A stretch of DNA of 64,000 nt, from contig JAAFYY010000001.1 in assembly GCA_014284505.1 (NCBI GenBank), forward strand, positions 4,526,001 through 4,590,000, written 5' to 3'. A model generated the notes under the pieces. The model was not told where the DNA came from and did no database searches. It saw only the letters and a list, made by a program, of their open reading frames with translations. The position numbers and the translations under genes are program-made. Within the stretch, counting starts at the first letter, position 1. Every line of letters starts with the position of its first letter. This document shows positions 1-9,727 of this stretch, in pieces. This DNA comes from Streptacidiphilus sp. 4-A2. Its GTDB lineage: Bacteria; Actinomycetota; Actinomycetes; Streptomycetales; Streptomycetaceae.

Positions 1-152
1 AGCACGGCGGCTGGCAGGAACAGACCCTGGAGCTGCCCCCGGGCAGCTGGACCGAGCGGTTCACCGGCCGCGGCGGACTGAGCGGCACGGTCCGGACGGC
101 CGAGCTGCTGGCCGGGCTCCCGGTCGCGCTGCTGGTCCGCGACCCGCACTGA
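1..152 (+). CDS. treY: Maltooligosyl trehalose synthase, C-terminal end (partial)
   Basis: This is the last 49 codons of a gene that enters from the left edge, read in the frame starting at base 3 and ending in TGA at 150-152. The end of the protein reads GLPVALLVRDPH, a typical TreY tail. TreY converts the reducing end of an alpha-1,4-glucan into an alpha,alpha-1,1 trehalose linkage. TreZ, encoded 80 bp downstream on the same strand, then releases the trehalose. The neighbouring treZ supports the call, because the visible fragment alone would be weak evidence. No domain with catalytic residues lies inside the window. Confidence 0.7.
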   Translation, partial: HGGWQEQTLELPPGSWTERFTGRGGLSGTVRTAELLAGLPVALLVRDPH

Positions 153-232
153 CCCGTCCCCGACCTTCCGACCGCCCACCGACCACCGACCACCGCCCAC
201 CGCCCACCGCCCACCGCCCGGCAGGGAGCCCG

Positions 233-2022
233 ATGCCGCCCCGTCAGACCGCCCGCCGCTTCGAGCTCTGGGCACCCGCCGCCCGCGACCGCGTCGAGAT
301 CGAGGTGGACGGCGCGGCCCACCTCATGCGGCGCGACCCCGTCCGCCCCGGCTGGTGGCGGGCGGAGGTCCCGGCCGACCCGGGCCGCAGCCGTTACGGC
401 TTCCGGCTCGACGACGACCCGCTGCTGCTCCCCGACCCGCGCTCGCCACGCCAGCCGGAGGGGCCCGACGGCCGGTCACAGCTGGTCGACCACGGCGCCT
501 TCCGCTGGACCGAGGCCGGACCGCGACGGCAGCTGCCCGGCAGCGTGCTCTACGAGCTGCACATCGGCACCTTCACCGCCGAGGGCACCTTCGACGCCGC
601 CGCCGCCCGGCTGGAGCACCTGGTGGCGCTGGGCGTGGACGCGGTCGAGCTGATGCCGGTCTGCCCGTTCCCCGGGAAGCAGGGCTGGGGCTACGACGGG
701 GTGTCGCTGTGGGCGGTGCACGAGCCCTACGGTGGCCCGGAGGGGCTGAAGCGCTTTGTCGACACCGCCCACCGGCTGGGCCTGGCCGTGGTGCTGGACG
801 TGGTGCACAACCACCTCGGCCCCAGCGGCAACTATCTGCCGCGGTTCGGCCCCTACTTCACCGACAGCCACCACACCCCCTGGGGCTCGGCGGTCAACCT
901 GGACGCGCCGGGCTCGGACGAGGTGCGCGACTACCTCGTCGGCAGCGCCCTGGCCTGGCTCCGCGACTACCGGGTGGACGGCCTGCGGCTGGACGCGGTG
1001 CACGCGCTGGCCGACACCCGGGCCCGGCACTTCCTGGAGGAGCTGGCCGCCGCCGTGGACGCGCTGGCCGCCGCCGAGGGCCGGCCACTGGCGCTGATCG
1101 CCGAGTCCGACCTGAACGACCCCCGGCTGACCACCCCGCGCCGGGACGGCGGGTTCGGCCTGGCCGCGCAGTGGAGCGACGACTTCCACCACTGCCTGCA
1201 CTCCGCCCTGACCGGCGAGGGCCAGGGCTACTACGCCGACTTCGCCGTCCGGCCGCTGGGCGCCCTGGCGAAGACGCTGACCGGGGGCTGGTTCCACGAC
1301 GGCAGCTGGTCCTCGTTCCGCGGCCGCGGCCACGGCCGTCCACTGGACCGCGGACGCACCCCGGGCCACCGGCTGCTCGGCTACCTCCAGACCCACGACC
1401 AGATCGGCAACCGGGCCCGGGGCGACCGGATCTCCGCCGCGCTCGACCCGGGCTGCTGGCCGCCGGAGCGGCGCTGGTGCTGACCGCCCCGTTCACCCCG
1501 ATGCTGTTCATGGGCGAGGAGTGGGGCGCGCGCACGCCCTGGCAGTACTTCACCGACCATCAGGACCCGGCCCTGGCCCAGGCCGTACGGGAGGGGCGGC
1601 GCGGCGAGTTCGCCGCCCACGGCTGGGCCCCGAGCGAGATCCCCGACCCGCAGGCGCCCGGCACCTTCCTGGCGTCCAAGCTGGACTGGGGGAGCCGGGA
1701 CGGCGGCCGCACGCGGAGCTGCTGGACTGGTACCGGCGGCTGCTGGCGCTGCGCCGCGGCCACCCGGGGCTGTCGGGTCGCCCATGACGGTGTCCGGGTC
1801 GCCCATGACGAGTCGGAGCGCTGGCTGGTGCTGCACCGCGGCCACTACCGGACCGCGGTCAACCTCGCCGACCAGCCGCGGACCGTCCCACTGGGCGCGC
1901 CGCACGCGCGCACCCTGGCCGCCTGGGGCGAAGTCCTCCCGAAGGGCCCGGAGCTGACTCTGCCGCCCAGGTCGGCAGCGGTGGTCATCACCGCCACCGA
2001 CCCTTACCAGCCGGGAAATTGA
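233..2022 (+). CDS. treZ: Malto-oligosyltrehalose trehalohydrolase (frameshifted as sequenced)
   Basis: TreZ hydrolyses maltooligosyl-trehalose to free trehalose in the cytoplasm. About 596 codons, the usual family length. An N-terminal carbohydrate-binding-like domain opens with RRFELWAPAA and is followed by a GH13 alpha-amylase barrel: DVVHNHLGPSGNY, the nucleophile region DGLRLDAVHAL, the acid/base segment LALIAESDLND and LQTHDQIGNR. The frame breaks three times: near 1450 before the segment TAPFTPMLFMGEEWGA, near 1690, and near 1780 beside a 15-base direct repeat (gggtcgcccatgacg). The first two breaks are explained by one lost base each. Every segment is well conserved, so I read this as a working gene with sequence errors. 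The start ATG at 233 follows GGGAG. It forms a trehalose unit with treY. Confidence 0.9.
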
Positions 2023-2059
2023 CGTCCAATCAACTGGAGCTCGGTCAGCGAGCGCACCG

Positions 2060-3462
2060 TCAGTGGACGGCGGGCTCCAGCGCCGGCTCCGGCAGCGGCA
2101 CCGGGGTCTGCTCCGGGCGGTCCCGGCCGACATGGTTGAACATCAGGTTCAGCAGCACGGCGACCAGGCAGCCGGCGCTGATGCCGGAGTCCATCACGGT
2201 CTGCACGGCCTGCGGGAAGGCGTTGTAGAAGTCCGGCCGCGGCGATCGGCAGTACCCCGAAGCCCACCGCTACGGCCACGATCAGCATATTGCCGTTCTG
2301 GTCGAGCCGGGCCCGGCCCAGGGTGCGGATGCCGCTGGCGGCGACCGTCCCGAACAGCGCCAGCCCGGCGCCGCCGAGCACCGGCTCGGGCACCACATTC
2401 ACCACCGCCCCGGCCACCGGGAACAGCCCCAGCAGCACCAGCACCACGCCGCTGGTGGCGACCACGAAGCGGCTGCGGATGCCGGTGAGCGCGACCAGGC
2501 CGATGTTCTGGGCGAAGGCGGTCGCGGTGAAACCGTTCAGCAGCGCCGCGACCGCGGTGGCGGCCCCGTCGGCGCGCAGTCCGGCGGTGATCACCTCCTG
2601 GTCGGCCGGGCGGTCGACGATCTCGCCGAGCGCCAGCATGTCGGCGGTGCTCTCGGTCATGGACACCAGCATCACGATCAGCATCGAGATGATCGCCGCG
2701 ACCTGGAACTGCGGGGCGCCGAAGTGGAACGGCGAGGGCAGCGCGAACACCGGGACATGCGCGAGCTGCCCGAAGTCCGTCTTGCCCAGCACCGCTGCGG
2801 CCAGGGTGCCGACCAGCAGCCCCAGCAGGATGGAGATGCTGCGCAGGAAGCCGCGCAGGAACCGGTTGAGCAGCAGCACCACGGCCAGGGTGACCCGGCC
2901 AGGCCGATATTGGCGACCGAGCCGAAGTCATGGGCGGTGGGGTCGCCCCCCTCGGCCCAGTTGGCGGCGACCGGGAACAGCGAGAGCCCGATCAGGGTGA
3001 TCACCGTGCCGCTGACCACCGGCGGGAAGAAGCGGTTGAGCCGGCCGAACCAGGGCGCGGCGAAGAAGGCCACCACCCGGCGATCAGGACGCCGCCGTAG
3101 ATCTCCGGCAGCGCATGGCCGGGCTGGGCGGTCTTGGCCACGGCCACCATCGGGGCCACCCCGGCGAAGGAGATGCCGTTGACGAACGGCAGCCGGGAGC
3201 CGACCCGCCACACCCCGAGGGTCTGGAGCAGTGTCGCCAGACCGGAGGTGAGCAGGGCCGCGCCGATCAGCACGGTGAGCTCGGTGCTGCTCAGGCCGCA
3301 GGCCGCGCCGACGATCAGCGGCGGGGCCACCACCCCGGCGTACATCGCGGCTATGTGCTGGAGTCCATAGGCCAACAGCCTTGGGGCGGGCAGAAGTTCG
3401 TCCACGGGGTGGACCGGCGGCGCGGGCTCGGAGCCGGGCGTGGCTGGGCGTGCGGTATCCAC
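2060..3462 (-). CDS. NCS2-family uracil/xanthine permease (frameshifted as sequenced)
   Basis: A cytoplasmic-membrane nucleobase:cation symporter of about 467 codons with 12-14 hydrophobic segments. Diagnostic motifs are FAQNIGLVALTGIRSR (the NCS2 signature with QN and the downstream SR) and MTESTADMLALGEIV, whose Glu lies in the substrate site. The ESTxDxLALG form resembles xanthine/urate carriers more than uracil carriers, but the substrate cannot be fixed from this. Frame breaks near 3080, 2905 and 2240 join four conserved pieces. The last piece ends LNLMFNHVGRDRPEQ and a stop at 2060-2062. It is convergent with treZ, with only 37 bp between the stops and no hairpin there. A perfect 23-bp palindrome lies 191 bp upstream of the start. 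Confidence 0.88.
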
Positions 3463-3652
3463 GTTGATACCTCCGGGAGGTGCGGTGCGAGCACCGACGT
3501 GAGGGAAGAGGCAGCGGAACCGGCGGGCAGGTGGACGGCCTGCGGGCAGGGCAAGGCAATGCCGGACGGCGACCGGCAGGGGTCACGGAAGAGTGGTTCC
3601 GCGATCCGGGAAAGTTTTTTCGCTTGCAGGAAACGTAGGACCGTCCAACATC

Positions 3653-3675
3653 CTGGTCAACAGATTGTTGACCAG
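3653..3675. promoter_or_regulatory. Perfect 23-bp palindrome upstream of the NCS2 permease
   Basis: The arms CTGGTCAACA and TGTTGACCAG are perfectly complementary with a 3-bp centre (GAT). The site lies in the 259-bp gap between the permease start (3462) and the coaE stop (3722), in a locally A/T-richer stretch. There is no following T-run, so it looks like a protein operator and not a terminator. The TGTTGACCA half-site resembles GntR-family operators, which is inference. It most likely controls the permease. I see no further feature in 3463-3652 or 3676-3721. Confidence 0.55.
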
Positions 3676-3721
3676 TTTGGAGATTTCTACATGCCCGCCC
3701 GGGCAGCTCCCGGGGCAGCGC

Positions 3722-4321
3722 TCAGCCGGACGCCTTCGCCAGCAGCTCCTGCCACAGTGCCCGCACCTGGGGCTCCAGCCGCTCCAGCGGGCCCTCGTTG
3801 TCCAGCACCACATCCGCCACCGCCAGCCGGTCCTCCCGCGAGGCCTGGGCATCCAGCCGGGCCTGCGCCTCCCCCGGCTCCATCCCGCGCAGCCGCACCA
3901 GCCGGTCCAGCCGGGTCGCGTCGGCCGCGTCCACCACCACCACCAGGTCGTACAGCCCCGCCAGGCCGTTCTCGGCCAGCAGCGGGACATCGTGGACCAC
4001 CACGTCACCCGGCCCGGCCAGGGCCTCCAGCTCGGCCGAACGCTGCCGCACCAGCGGGTGCACGATCGCATTGAGCGCGGCCAGCCGGGCCGGGTCGGCA
4101 AAGACGACCGCGCCCAGCCCGGGCCGGTCCAGCGCGCCGTCCGGGCGCAGCACCCCCGCCCCGAACTCGGCCGCCACCGCCGCCAGCCCCGGCGTCCCCG
4201 GGGCCACCACCTCGCGGGCGATCAGGTCGGAGTCCACCACCACCGCGCCGTACGAGCCCAGCAGCCGGGACACCTCGCTCTTGCCCGCGCCGATGCCACC
4301 TGTGAGTCCGACCTTCAGCAT
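3722..4321 (-). CDS. coaE: Dephospho-CoA kinase
   Basis: CoaE phosphorylates the 3'-hydroxyl of dephospho-CoA, the last step of coenzyme A synthesis. It is intact at 199 aa, the family length. The P-loop GGIGAGKS lies at residues 7-14, the Asp of VVDSDLIAREVV is the likely catalytic base, and HDVPLLAENGLAGLYD is the family's lid and Walker-B-like region. I chose the ATG at 4321 because the protein then begins MLKVGLTGG, as family members do. A longer in-frame start at 4375 would add an unlike Gly/Ala/Arg stretch. In streptomycetes coaE sits near rpsA, as here, with only the MmpL gene between. Confidence 0.95.
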   Translation of the reverse strand: MLKVGLTGGIGAGKSEVSRLLGSYGAVVVDSDLIAREVVAPGTPGLAAVAAEFGAGVLRPDGALDRPGLGAVVFADPARLAALNAIVHPLVRQRSAELEALAGPGDVVVHDVPLLAENGLAGLYDLVVVVDAADATRLDRLVRLRGMEPGEAQARLDAQASREDRLAVADVVLDNEGPLERLEPQVRALWQELLAKASG

Positions 4322-4370
4322 GGCCGCAGCATAGCGTCCACGCCCGGCCGCCCCCGCCCCCGCCCGGCCG

Positions 4371-4402
4371 CTCAACAGCTCAACAGTTCAACGGCTCAAC
4401 GG
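4371..4402. repeat. Four tandem 8-bp units (YTCAACRG)
   Basis: Between the MmpL stop (4417) and the coaE start (4321) lie CTCAACAG, CTCAACAG, TTCAACGG and CTCAACGG, four units head to tail. Such short-period arrays can arise by slippage or can be multimeric protein-binding sites. Nothing here decides between the two. The remaining 50 bp of the gap is a C/G-rich tract without another visible signal. Confidence 0.5.
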
Positions 4403-4416
4403 CCCGTCGGTACGTC

Positions 4417-6617
4417 TCAGAGGTCCGCCAGCGCCGGGCGCCGGACGGCCCGCAGCGGGGCCGGCTCGCGCGGGGCCGGCAGCACCGGCTCGACCAGCGG
4501 CGGCAGCGTCTGGTTGTCGTGCAGGCCGACCCGGCATGCAGTCGCTTCAGCCAGCTCGGGGCCCACCAGTTGCGCGAGCCGAACATGGTCATGGTCGCCG
4601 GGACCAGCAGCATCCGCACCAGGGTCGCATCCACCAGCACCGCGACCGCCAGCGCCACCCCGATCTCCTTGATGTCCAGCATGTCGCCGGTGGAGAAGCC
4701 GGCGAAGACGACCACCATCAGCAGCCCGGCCGAGGTGATGATCCGCCCGCTGCGCTGCACCCCGCGCTCCACCGCCTTGCGGCATGGATACCCCTGCTCG
4801 TGCAGTTCCTTGATCCGGGACAGCAGGAACACCTCGTAGTCCATCGACAGCCCGAAGGCGAAGGCGAACACCAGCACCGGGATCCACGCCTCCAGGCCGC
4901 CGGTCGGCGAGAAGCCCAGCAGCCCGCTCAGCCAGCCGTCCTGGAACACCAGGGTCAGCACGCCCAGTGAGGCGCCCAGCGACAGCATGTTCATCAGCAG
5001 CGCCTTCAACGGCACCACCACCGAGCCGGTCATCAGGAACAGCAGCACAAAGGTCGCCACGGCCACCAGGCCCAGCGCCCATGGGCCGCGGGTGGCCACC
5101 TCGTGCTTGAAGTCCAGCACCGTCGCCGCGTCCCCGGTCACCCAGGTGGTCAGCCCGCCCCGGTCCGCGCGCAGTTCGGAGACCACCTGCTGGGCGGTGG
5201 CGCCCTCGCTGCTGCCCTTGACGTCCACACCGACGCTGACCAGCTGCCCGGTCTGCGGACCCACGCTGACCCCGTCGACCCCGGGCAGATCCCGGATGTG
5301 CGCCGCGTACACCTCCGCCTGGGCGGTGTCGCCCTGTACCGCCACGGTCACCGCCGAGGGCTCCAGCGCGGGGAACCGGCTGGCCAGCGCGTCGGCCACG
5401 GCCCGGCTGCTGAAGGACTTGGGCAGCACCTGCGCGTCCGCGTTCTGCGGGTGCGCGAAGGCGAACGGAGCGGCCAGCGCCAGCAGCACCCCGGCCACGC
5501 CCAGCGCGACCGGCAGCGGACGCCGCTGCACCCGGCGCACGGTCCTGGCGAAGACGCCGTCGTCCGGCACCGGCTTCAGCGGCGCCTTGATCCGGCCGCC
5601 GACAAAGCCCAGCAGCGCCGGTACCAGCGTCAGCCCGGAGAGCACGGTGATCACCACCACGCTCACCCCGGCCGCGCCGACCGCCCGGAAGATCGGGCTG
5701 ACAAAGACGAACAGCCCGGACAGTGCGGCGGCCACGGTCAGCGCGGAGAAGGCAATGGTGCGCCCGGCGGTGGCGCTGGTGCGTTCGACGGCGTCGGCCA
5801 CGCTCGCGCCATGCGCCCGCTCCTCGCGGAAACGGTTCACCATCAGCAGCGCATAGTCGATGGAAAGGCCCAGGCCCAGCACCGTGGCGATGGGCAGCAC
5901 ACTCGGGTCGATCGGCATCAGCTTGGTGAACCCGAGCAGCGCCAGGAACGCCCCGCCGATCGAGGCGACCGCGCCGACCAGCGGCAGCCCGGCGGCCAGG
6001 AACCCGCCGAAGATCAGCACCATCACCAGCAGGGTCACCGGCAGCGTGATGAACTCGCCCAGCTCGGTGTCCTTCTCGGTCTGCTGCTGCACCTGCTGGG
6101 TGAGCACCTGCTCCCCGCCGAGCTGGACACTGGCCCCGGGCACCTCGGTGGCGATCTCCCGCAGCCGCTGCGAGGCGGCATCCAGGGGCACGTTCCCACT
6201 GCCGGTCAGGTCGACCTGGACCACTCCGGACTGCCCGTCGCTGGAGCGCAGCCCGGCCGCCGTGGAGCCGCCGCTGTAGGGGTCGGTCACCTGGCCGACG
6301 CCGGGGATCCGGGAGAGGTCCACCGCGGCGGCGGTGACCGCCGTACGCAGCGCCGGGTCGTCCACCGGTTTGCCGGAGACCAGCGCGGTGATCCCGCCGG
6401 AGGTCGGGTCGGCCGCCGCCAGCAGCGCCGAGCCGGTGGCCGACTCCGAGCCGGCCGCCTTGGCGGCGGGCGCTGCGGTATTGAAGACCTTGGTCCCGAA
6501 GACCAGACCGGCGACCAGCACCACCACCCACACCGCGAACACCCAGCGGCGATGACGGAAGCTGAATCGCCCCACGGCGGCGAACGGCCCGCCGAGGCGG
6601 GTGGAGCGTGCAGTCAT
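4417..6617 (-). CDS. MmpL/RND-family membrane transporter (one frameshift near the C-terminus)
   Basis: A proton-driven exporter of the inner membrane, about 733 aa, with the two-fold MmpL plan: one TM helix, a periplasmic domain and five helices, repeated. The proton-relay Asp-Tyr pairs are visible in both halves, LSIDYALLMVNRFREE near residue 255 and LSMDYEVFLLSRIKE near residue 595. The ATG at 6617 gives a positively charged N-terminus (SFRHRRWVFAVW) before TM1. Near 4537 one base appears lost. The corrected tail runs through RVGLHDNQTLPPL and ends PALADL at 4417, whereas the uncorrected frame runs on to 4380. The substrate is unknown; actinobacterial relatives move lipids or secondary metabolites. 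No regulator is adjacent. Confidence 0.9.
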
Positions 6618-6805
6618 GGGGCGTTTACCTTGCAGCCGGAAACGGGACTGAACTCCACTCTGCCCGAATAAGCCCGAATACGAGGTTTAGCGATCTATGG
6701 TCTATCTCATAGGGTTTCGGCTGAACAAAAGCGGACTCACAGCATCCGGACACCCGGCCTCGGAGCGGCAAAACGGCACCGCCCGGGAAGGCAGCCCGGG
6801 AAAGC

Positions 6806-6845
6806 AGCAGGGCCCCCACCCGGTCACCCGGGTGGGGGCCCTGCT
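6806..6845 (-). terminator. rpsA terminator hairpin
   Basis: A perfect 18-bp stem (arms 6806-6823 and 6828-6845) with the 4-base loop TCAC, placed 41 bp after the rpsA stop. There is no long T-tract, as is usual in streptomycetes. The rest of the 6618-6886 gap holds only the short upstream region of the MmpL gene, where I cannot fix a promoter. Confidence 0.85.
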
Positions 6846-6886
6846 CAGTCCACGCCCCTGGGGGCGCTCAGCTCAGCGGCAAGCGC

Positions 6887-8402
6887 TCAGCTCTGGCCGC
6901 CCGCGAGCTTCTCGCGCAGCGCGGCGAGGGCCTCGTCGGTCGCCAGGGCGCCCGAGGTCTCGTCGCTGCTCGAGGAGTACGAGCCACCGGAGATGGCACC
7001 CGCGCCACCGGCAGCGGCACCGGCCTCAGGAGCAGCGCCCTCACCGGCGGCCGCAGCCTCGGCGTCGGCCTCGCGGCTCTTGATGACCTGGGCCTGGTGC
7101 TGCTCGAAGCGGGCCTGCGCCTCGGCGTACTGGCGCTCCCACTCCTCACGCTGCTTCTCGAAGCCGGGCAGCCAGTCGTTCGCCTCGGGGTCGAAGCCCT
7201 CCGGGTAGATGTAGTTGCCCGCGTCGTCGTAGGACGCAGCCATGCCGTAGAGGGTCGGGTCGAACTCGACCGAGGCCGGGTCGGCACCGAGGGACTCGTT
7301 GGCCTGCTTGAGCGACAGGCTGATCCGGCGACGCTCGAGGTCGATGTCGATGACCTTGACGAAGATCTCGTCGCCGACCTGGACGACCTGCTCCGGGATC
7401 TCCACGTGGCGCTCGGCCAGCTCGGAGATGTGGACCAGGCCCTCGATGCCCGTCCACGCGGACGAACGCACCGAACGGAACCAGCTTGGTGACCTTGCCG
7501 GGGACGACCTGGCCGATCTGGTGGGTCCGGGCGAACTGCTGCCACGGGTCCTCCTGGGTCGCCTTCAGCGACAGGGAGACGCGCTCGCGGTCCATGTCAA
7601 CGTCGAGAACCTCGACGGTGACCTCCTGGCCGACCTCGACAACCTCGGACGGGTGGTCGATGTGCTTCCAGGACAGCTCGGAGACGTGCACCAGGCCGTC
7701 GACGCCACCCAGGTCCACGAAGGCACCGAAGTTGACGATGGAGGAGACGACGCCGGAGCGCACCTGGCCCTTCTGCAGGGTGGTGAGGAAGGTCTGGCGG
7801 ACCTCGCTCTGGGTCTGCTCCAGCCAGGCACGGCGGGACAGGACCACGTTGTTGCGGTTCTTGTCCAGCTCGATGATCTTGGCTTCGAGCTCCTTGCCCA
7901 CGTAGGGCTGGAGGTCGCGGACCCGGCGCATCTCGACCAGCGACGCGGGCAGGAAGCCGCGCAGGCCGATGTCGAGGATGAGACCGCCCTTGACGACCTC
8001 GATGACGGTACCGGTGACGATGCCGTCCTCTTCCTTGATCTTCTCGATCGTGCCCCAGGCGCGCTCGTACTGCGCACGCTTCTTGGACAGGATGAGACGA
8101 CCCTCCTTGTCCTCCTTCTGGAGAACAAGGGCCTCGATGCTGTCGCCGACCTTGACGACGTCATGCGGGTCGACGTCGTGCTTGATGGACAGCTCGCGGG
8201 ACGGAATGACGCCCTCGGTCTTGTAACCGATGTCGAGGAGCACCTCGTCACGGTCGACCTTCACGATGATGCCGTCGACGATGTCGCCATCGTTGAAGTA
8301 CTTGATGGTCTCGTCGATCGCCGCGAGGAAGGCCTCTGCGTCGCCGATGTCGTTGACCGCCACCTGCGGGGTGGTACGGGCCTCGATGCTGCTGGTCGTC
8401 AT
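6887..8402 (-). CDS. rpsA: 30S ribosomal protein S1 (one frame break as sequenced)
   Basis: S1 is the mRNA-binding protein of the small ribosomal subunit, needed to start translation. About 505 aa, the actinobacterial length. Four S1 RNA-binding domains can be followed, with signatures including GIIVKVDRDEVLLDIG, GLILDIGLRGFLPASL, VNFGAFVDLGGVDGLVHVS and, after the break, GIEGLVHISELAERH. The C-terminal tail is acidic and Ala/Gly-rich, as in Streptomyces. Near 7455 the frame changes inside domain four, between AFVRVD and GIEGLVHIS, and loss of two bases explains it. Because rpsA is essential, the break is almost certainly a sequence error. It is transcribed from a strong promoter at 8618-8646 and ends at the hairpin 6806-6845. 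Confidence 0.96.
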
Positions 8403-8617
8403 TAGGAAAAGGGCTCCGGTACGGACATGAAGTCGTAGGTACTACTACGCCGGGGACCCGTTATCGCTCCACCAAGGACCAGCCAAGCCGAGACCGGTGT
8501 ATCCGCTGCCGTCCAGACCGACTGGCAACCGATACCCGGGCAATGACTTCGGGGTCTTCAACAGATGCGAGCGCGACCTGCTCCGTCCGAGGCGCGCAGG
8601 CCGCAGCGCAAACTTGT

Positions 8618-8646
8618 AGCATACGGGGACAGCCGTGCACGGTCAA
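8618..8646 (-). promoter_or_regulatory. rpsA promoter, housekeeping sigma type, with long leader
   Basis: On the minus strand, -35 TTGACC (8646-8641), a 17-bp spacer and -10 TATGCT (8623-8618) closely match the vegetative HrdB consensus. Transcription should start near 8611, leaving a leader of about 208 nt (8610-8403) before the rpsA ATG. The rest of the 388-bp gap (8647-8790) carries the upstream region of the divergent methyltransferase gene. Confidence 0.75.
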
Positions 8647-8679
8647 TGTCGGATACCGCAGGAGGGGACCACTCCAACG

Positions 8680-8697
8680 GACTGGTGTCAACCAGTC
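8680..8697. other. Small inverted repeat before the methyltransferase gene
   Basis: Arms GACTGGT and ACCAGTC are separated by the 4-base loop GTCA, about 95 bp before the methyltransferase start and 34 bp upstream of the rpsA -35 box. It could be an operator for either divergent gene or a hairpin in the methyltransferase leader. Nothing else supports either role. Confidence 0.35.
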
Positions 8698-8790
8698 GGA
8701 AGGTCAGATTCCAGAAACCCCTGCCGGCAGCCGGACAACCCCGTGACGAGGCCGTTCCAGGTGCTACGGGCCCAAGGTTGCTACTGCGCG

Positions 8791-9656
8791 ATGAGCGAGT
8801 ACACCGCAGCCCCCGACGCTGCCGACGACGACGAGACCGAGGCCGTCCGCCGCAAGGCCGATGCCACGGAGACCAGCCACGCAAACCGCCGCTGGTGGGA
8901 CCGCAACGCCGACGACTACCAGCACGAGCACGGCGGACTTCCTGCGCGACGCCGGCTTCGTCTGGTGCCCGGAGGGCCTGGACGAGGCCAGTGCCGGGCT
9001 GCTCGCGACCGGCGGCGCTGCGCGGCCTGCGGGTGCTGGAGATCGGCGCGGGCGCCAGTGCTCCCGCTGGCTGGCCGACGCGGAGCGGTCCCGGTCGCGC
9101 TGGACCTCTCGCACCGGCAGCTCCAGCACGCGCTGCGGATCGACGAGCAGCTGGGCCGCGATCCGCTGCCGCTGGTCCAGGCCGACGCCTCGGTGCTGCC
9201 CTTCGCGGACGGCGCGTTCGACCTGGCCTGCTCGGCCTACGGCGCGGTGTCCTTCGCCGCCGACAGCGGAGAGATCATGCGCGAGGTGCACCGGGTGCTG
9301 CGGCCCGGCGGGCGCTGGGTGTTCTCGGTGACCCACCCGGTCCGCTGGGCGTTCCCGGACGAGCCCGGACCCGAGGGCCTGACCGCCACCGGCTCCTACT
9401 TCGACCGCACCCCCTATGTGGAGGAGGACGAGCAGGGCCGCGCGGTGTATGTCGAGCACCACCGCACCCTGGGCGACCGGTGCGCGAGCTGACCGCCGCC
9501 GGGTTCCGGCTGGACCTGGTGGAGCCGGAGTGGCCGGAGCACCTCGCCCAGGTCTGGGGCGGCTGGAGCCCGCTGCGCGGCCGACACCTGCCGGGCACCG
9601 CGATCTTCGTCTGCGTCCGGGACGGGGCGGCCGGCTCAGGGCCGCAGACCGGCTGA
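8791..9656 (+). CDS. Class I SAM-dependent methyltransferase (several frameshifts)
   Basis: A cytosolic Rossmann-fold methyltransferase of about 289 codons. The start of the domain is the WWDRNADDYQHEHG segment common to actinobacterial members. Motif I is LRVLEIGAGAS, followed by VALDLSHRQLQHAL (SAM ribose contact), ADASVLPFADGAFDLACS (motif II/III) and EVHRVLRPGGRWVFSVTHPVRW (motif IV to V). The pieces lie in three frames with breaks near 8938, 9035, 9085 and 9480. The order and completeness of the motifs argue for sequence error. The ATG at 8791 gives MSEYTAAPDA; upstream in-frame sequence is not conserved-looking. It is divergent from rpsA and convergent with polA, the usual streptomycete position. 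The substrate is unknown. Confidence 0.85.
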
Positions 9657-9678
9657 CCGCCCGGCGAACCGGCTGACC

Positions 9679-9720
9679 GCAGGCGTCTTCCGGCCCGGAA
9701 CCGGGCCGGACGACGCCTGC
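9679..9720. terminator. Bidirectional terminator between the methyltransferase gene and polA
   Basis: Outer arms GCAGGCGTC (9679-9687) and GACGCCTGC (9712-9720) enclose a second GC stem, CCGGCCCGG (9690-9698) with CCGGGCCGG (9701-9709). The hairpin fills the gap between the two convergent stop codons. Confidence 0.8.
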
Positions 9721-9727
9721 CGACGGG

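Noticed and set aside
233..2022. treZ as a true pseudogene
   Set aside because: All catalytic segments are conserved and the same kind of break occurs in essential genes of the window, so sequence error is more likely.
4380..4416. C-terminal extension of the MmpL protein to 4380
   Set aside because: The extension is Arg/Cys/Ser-rich out-of-frame sequence after a break near 4537; the true end is at 4417.
8641..8790. Cobalamin-type riboswitch upstream of the methyltransferase gene
   Set aside because: Some G/C patterns looked similar, but the conserved B12-box and core were not found; only a 7-bp hairpin remains.
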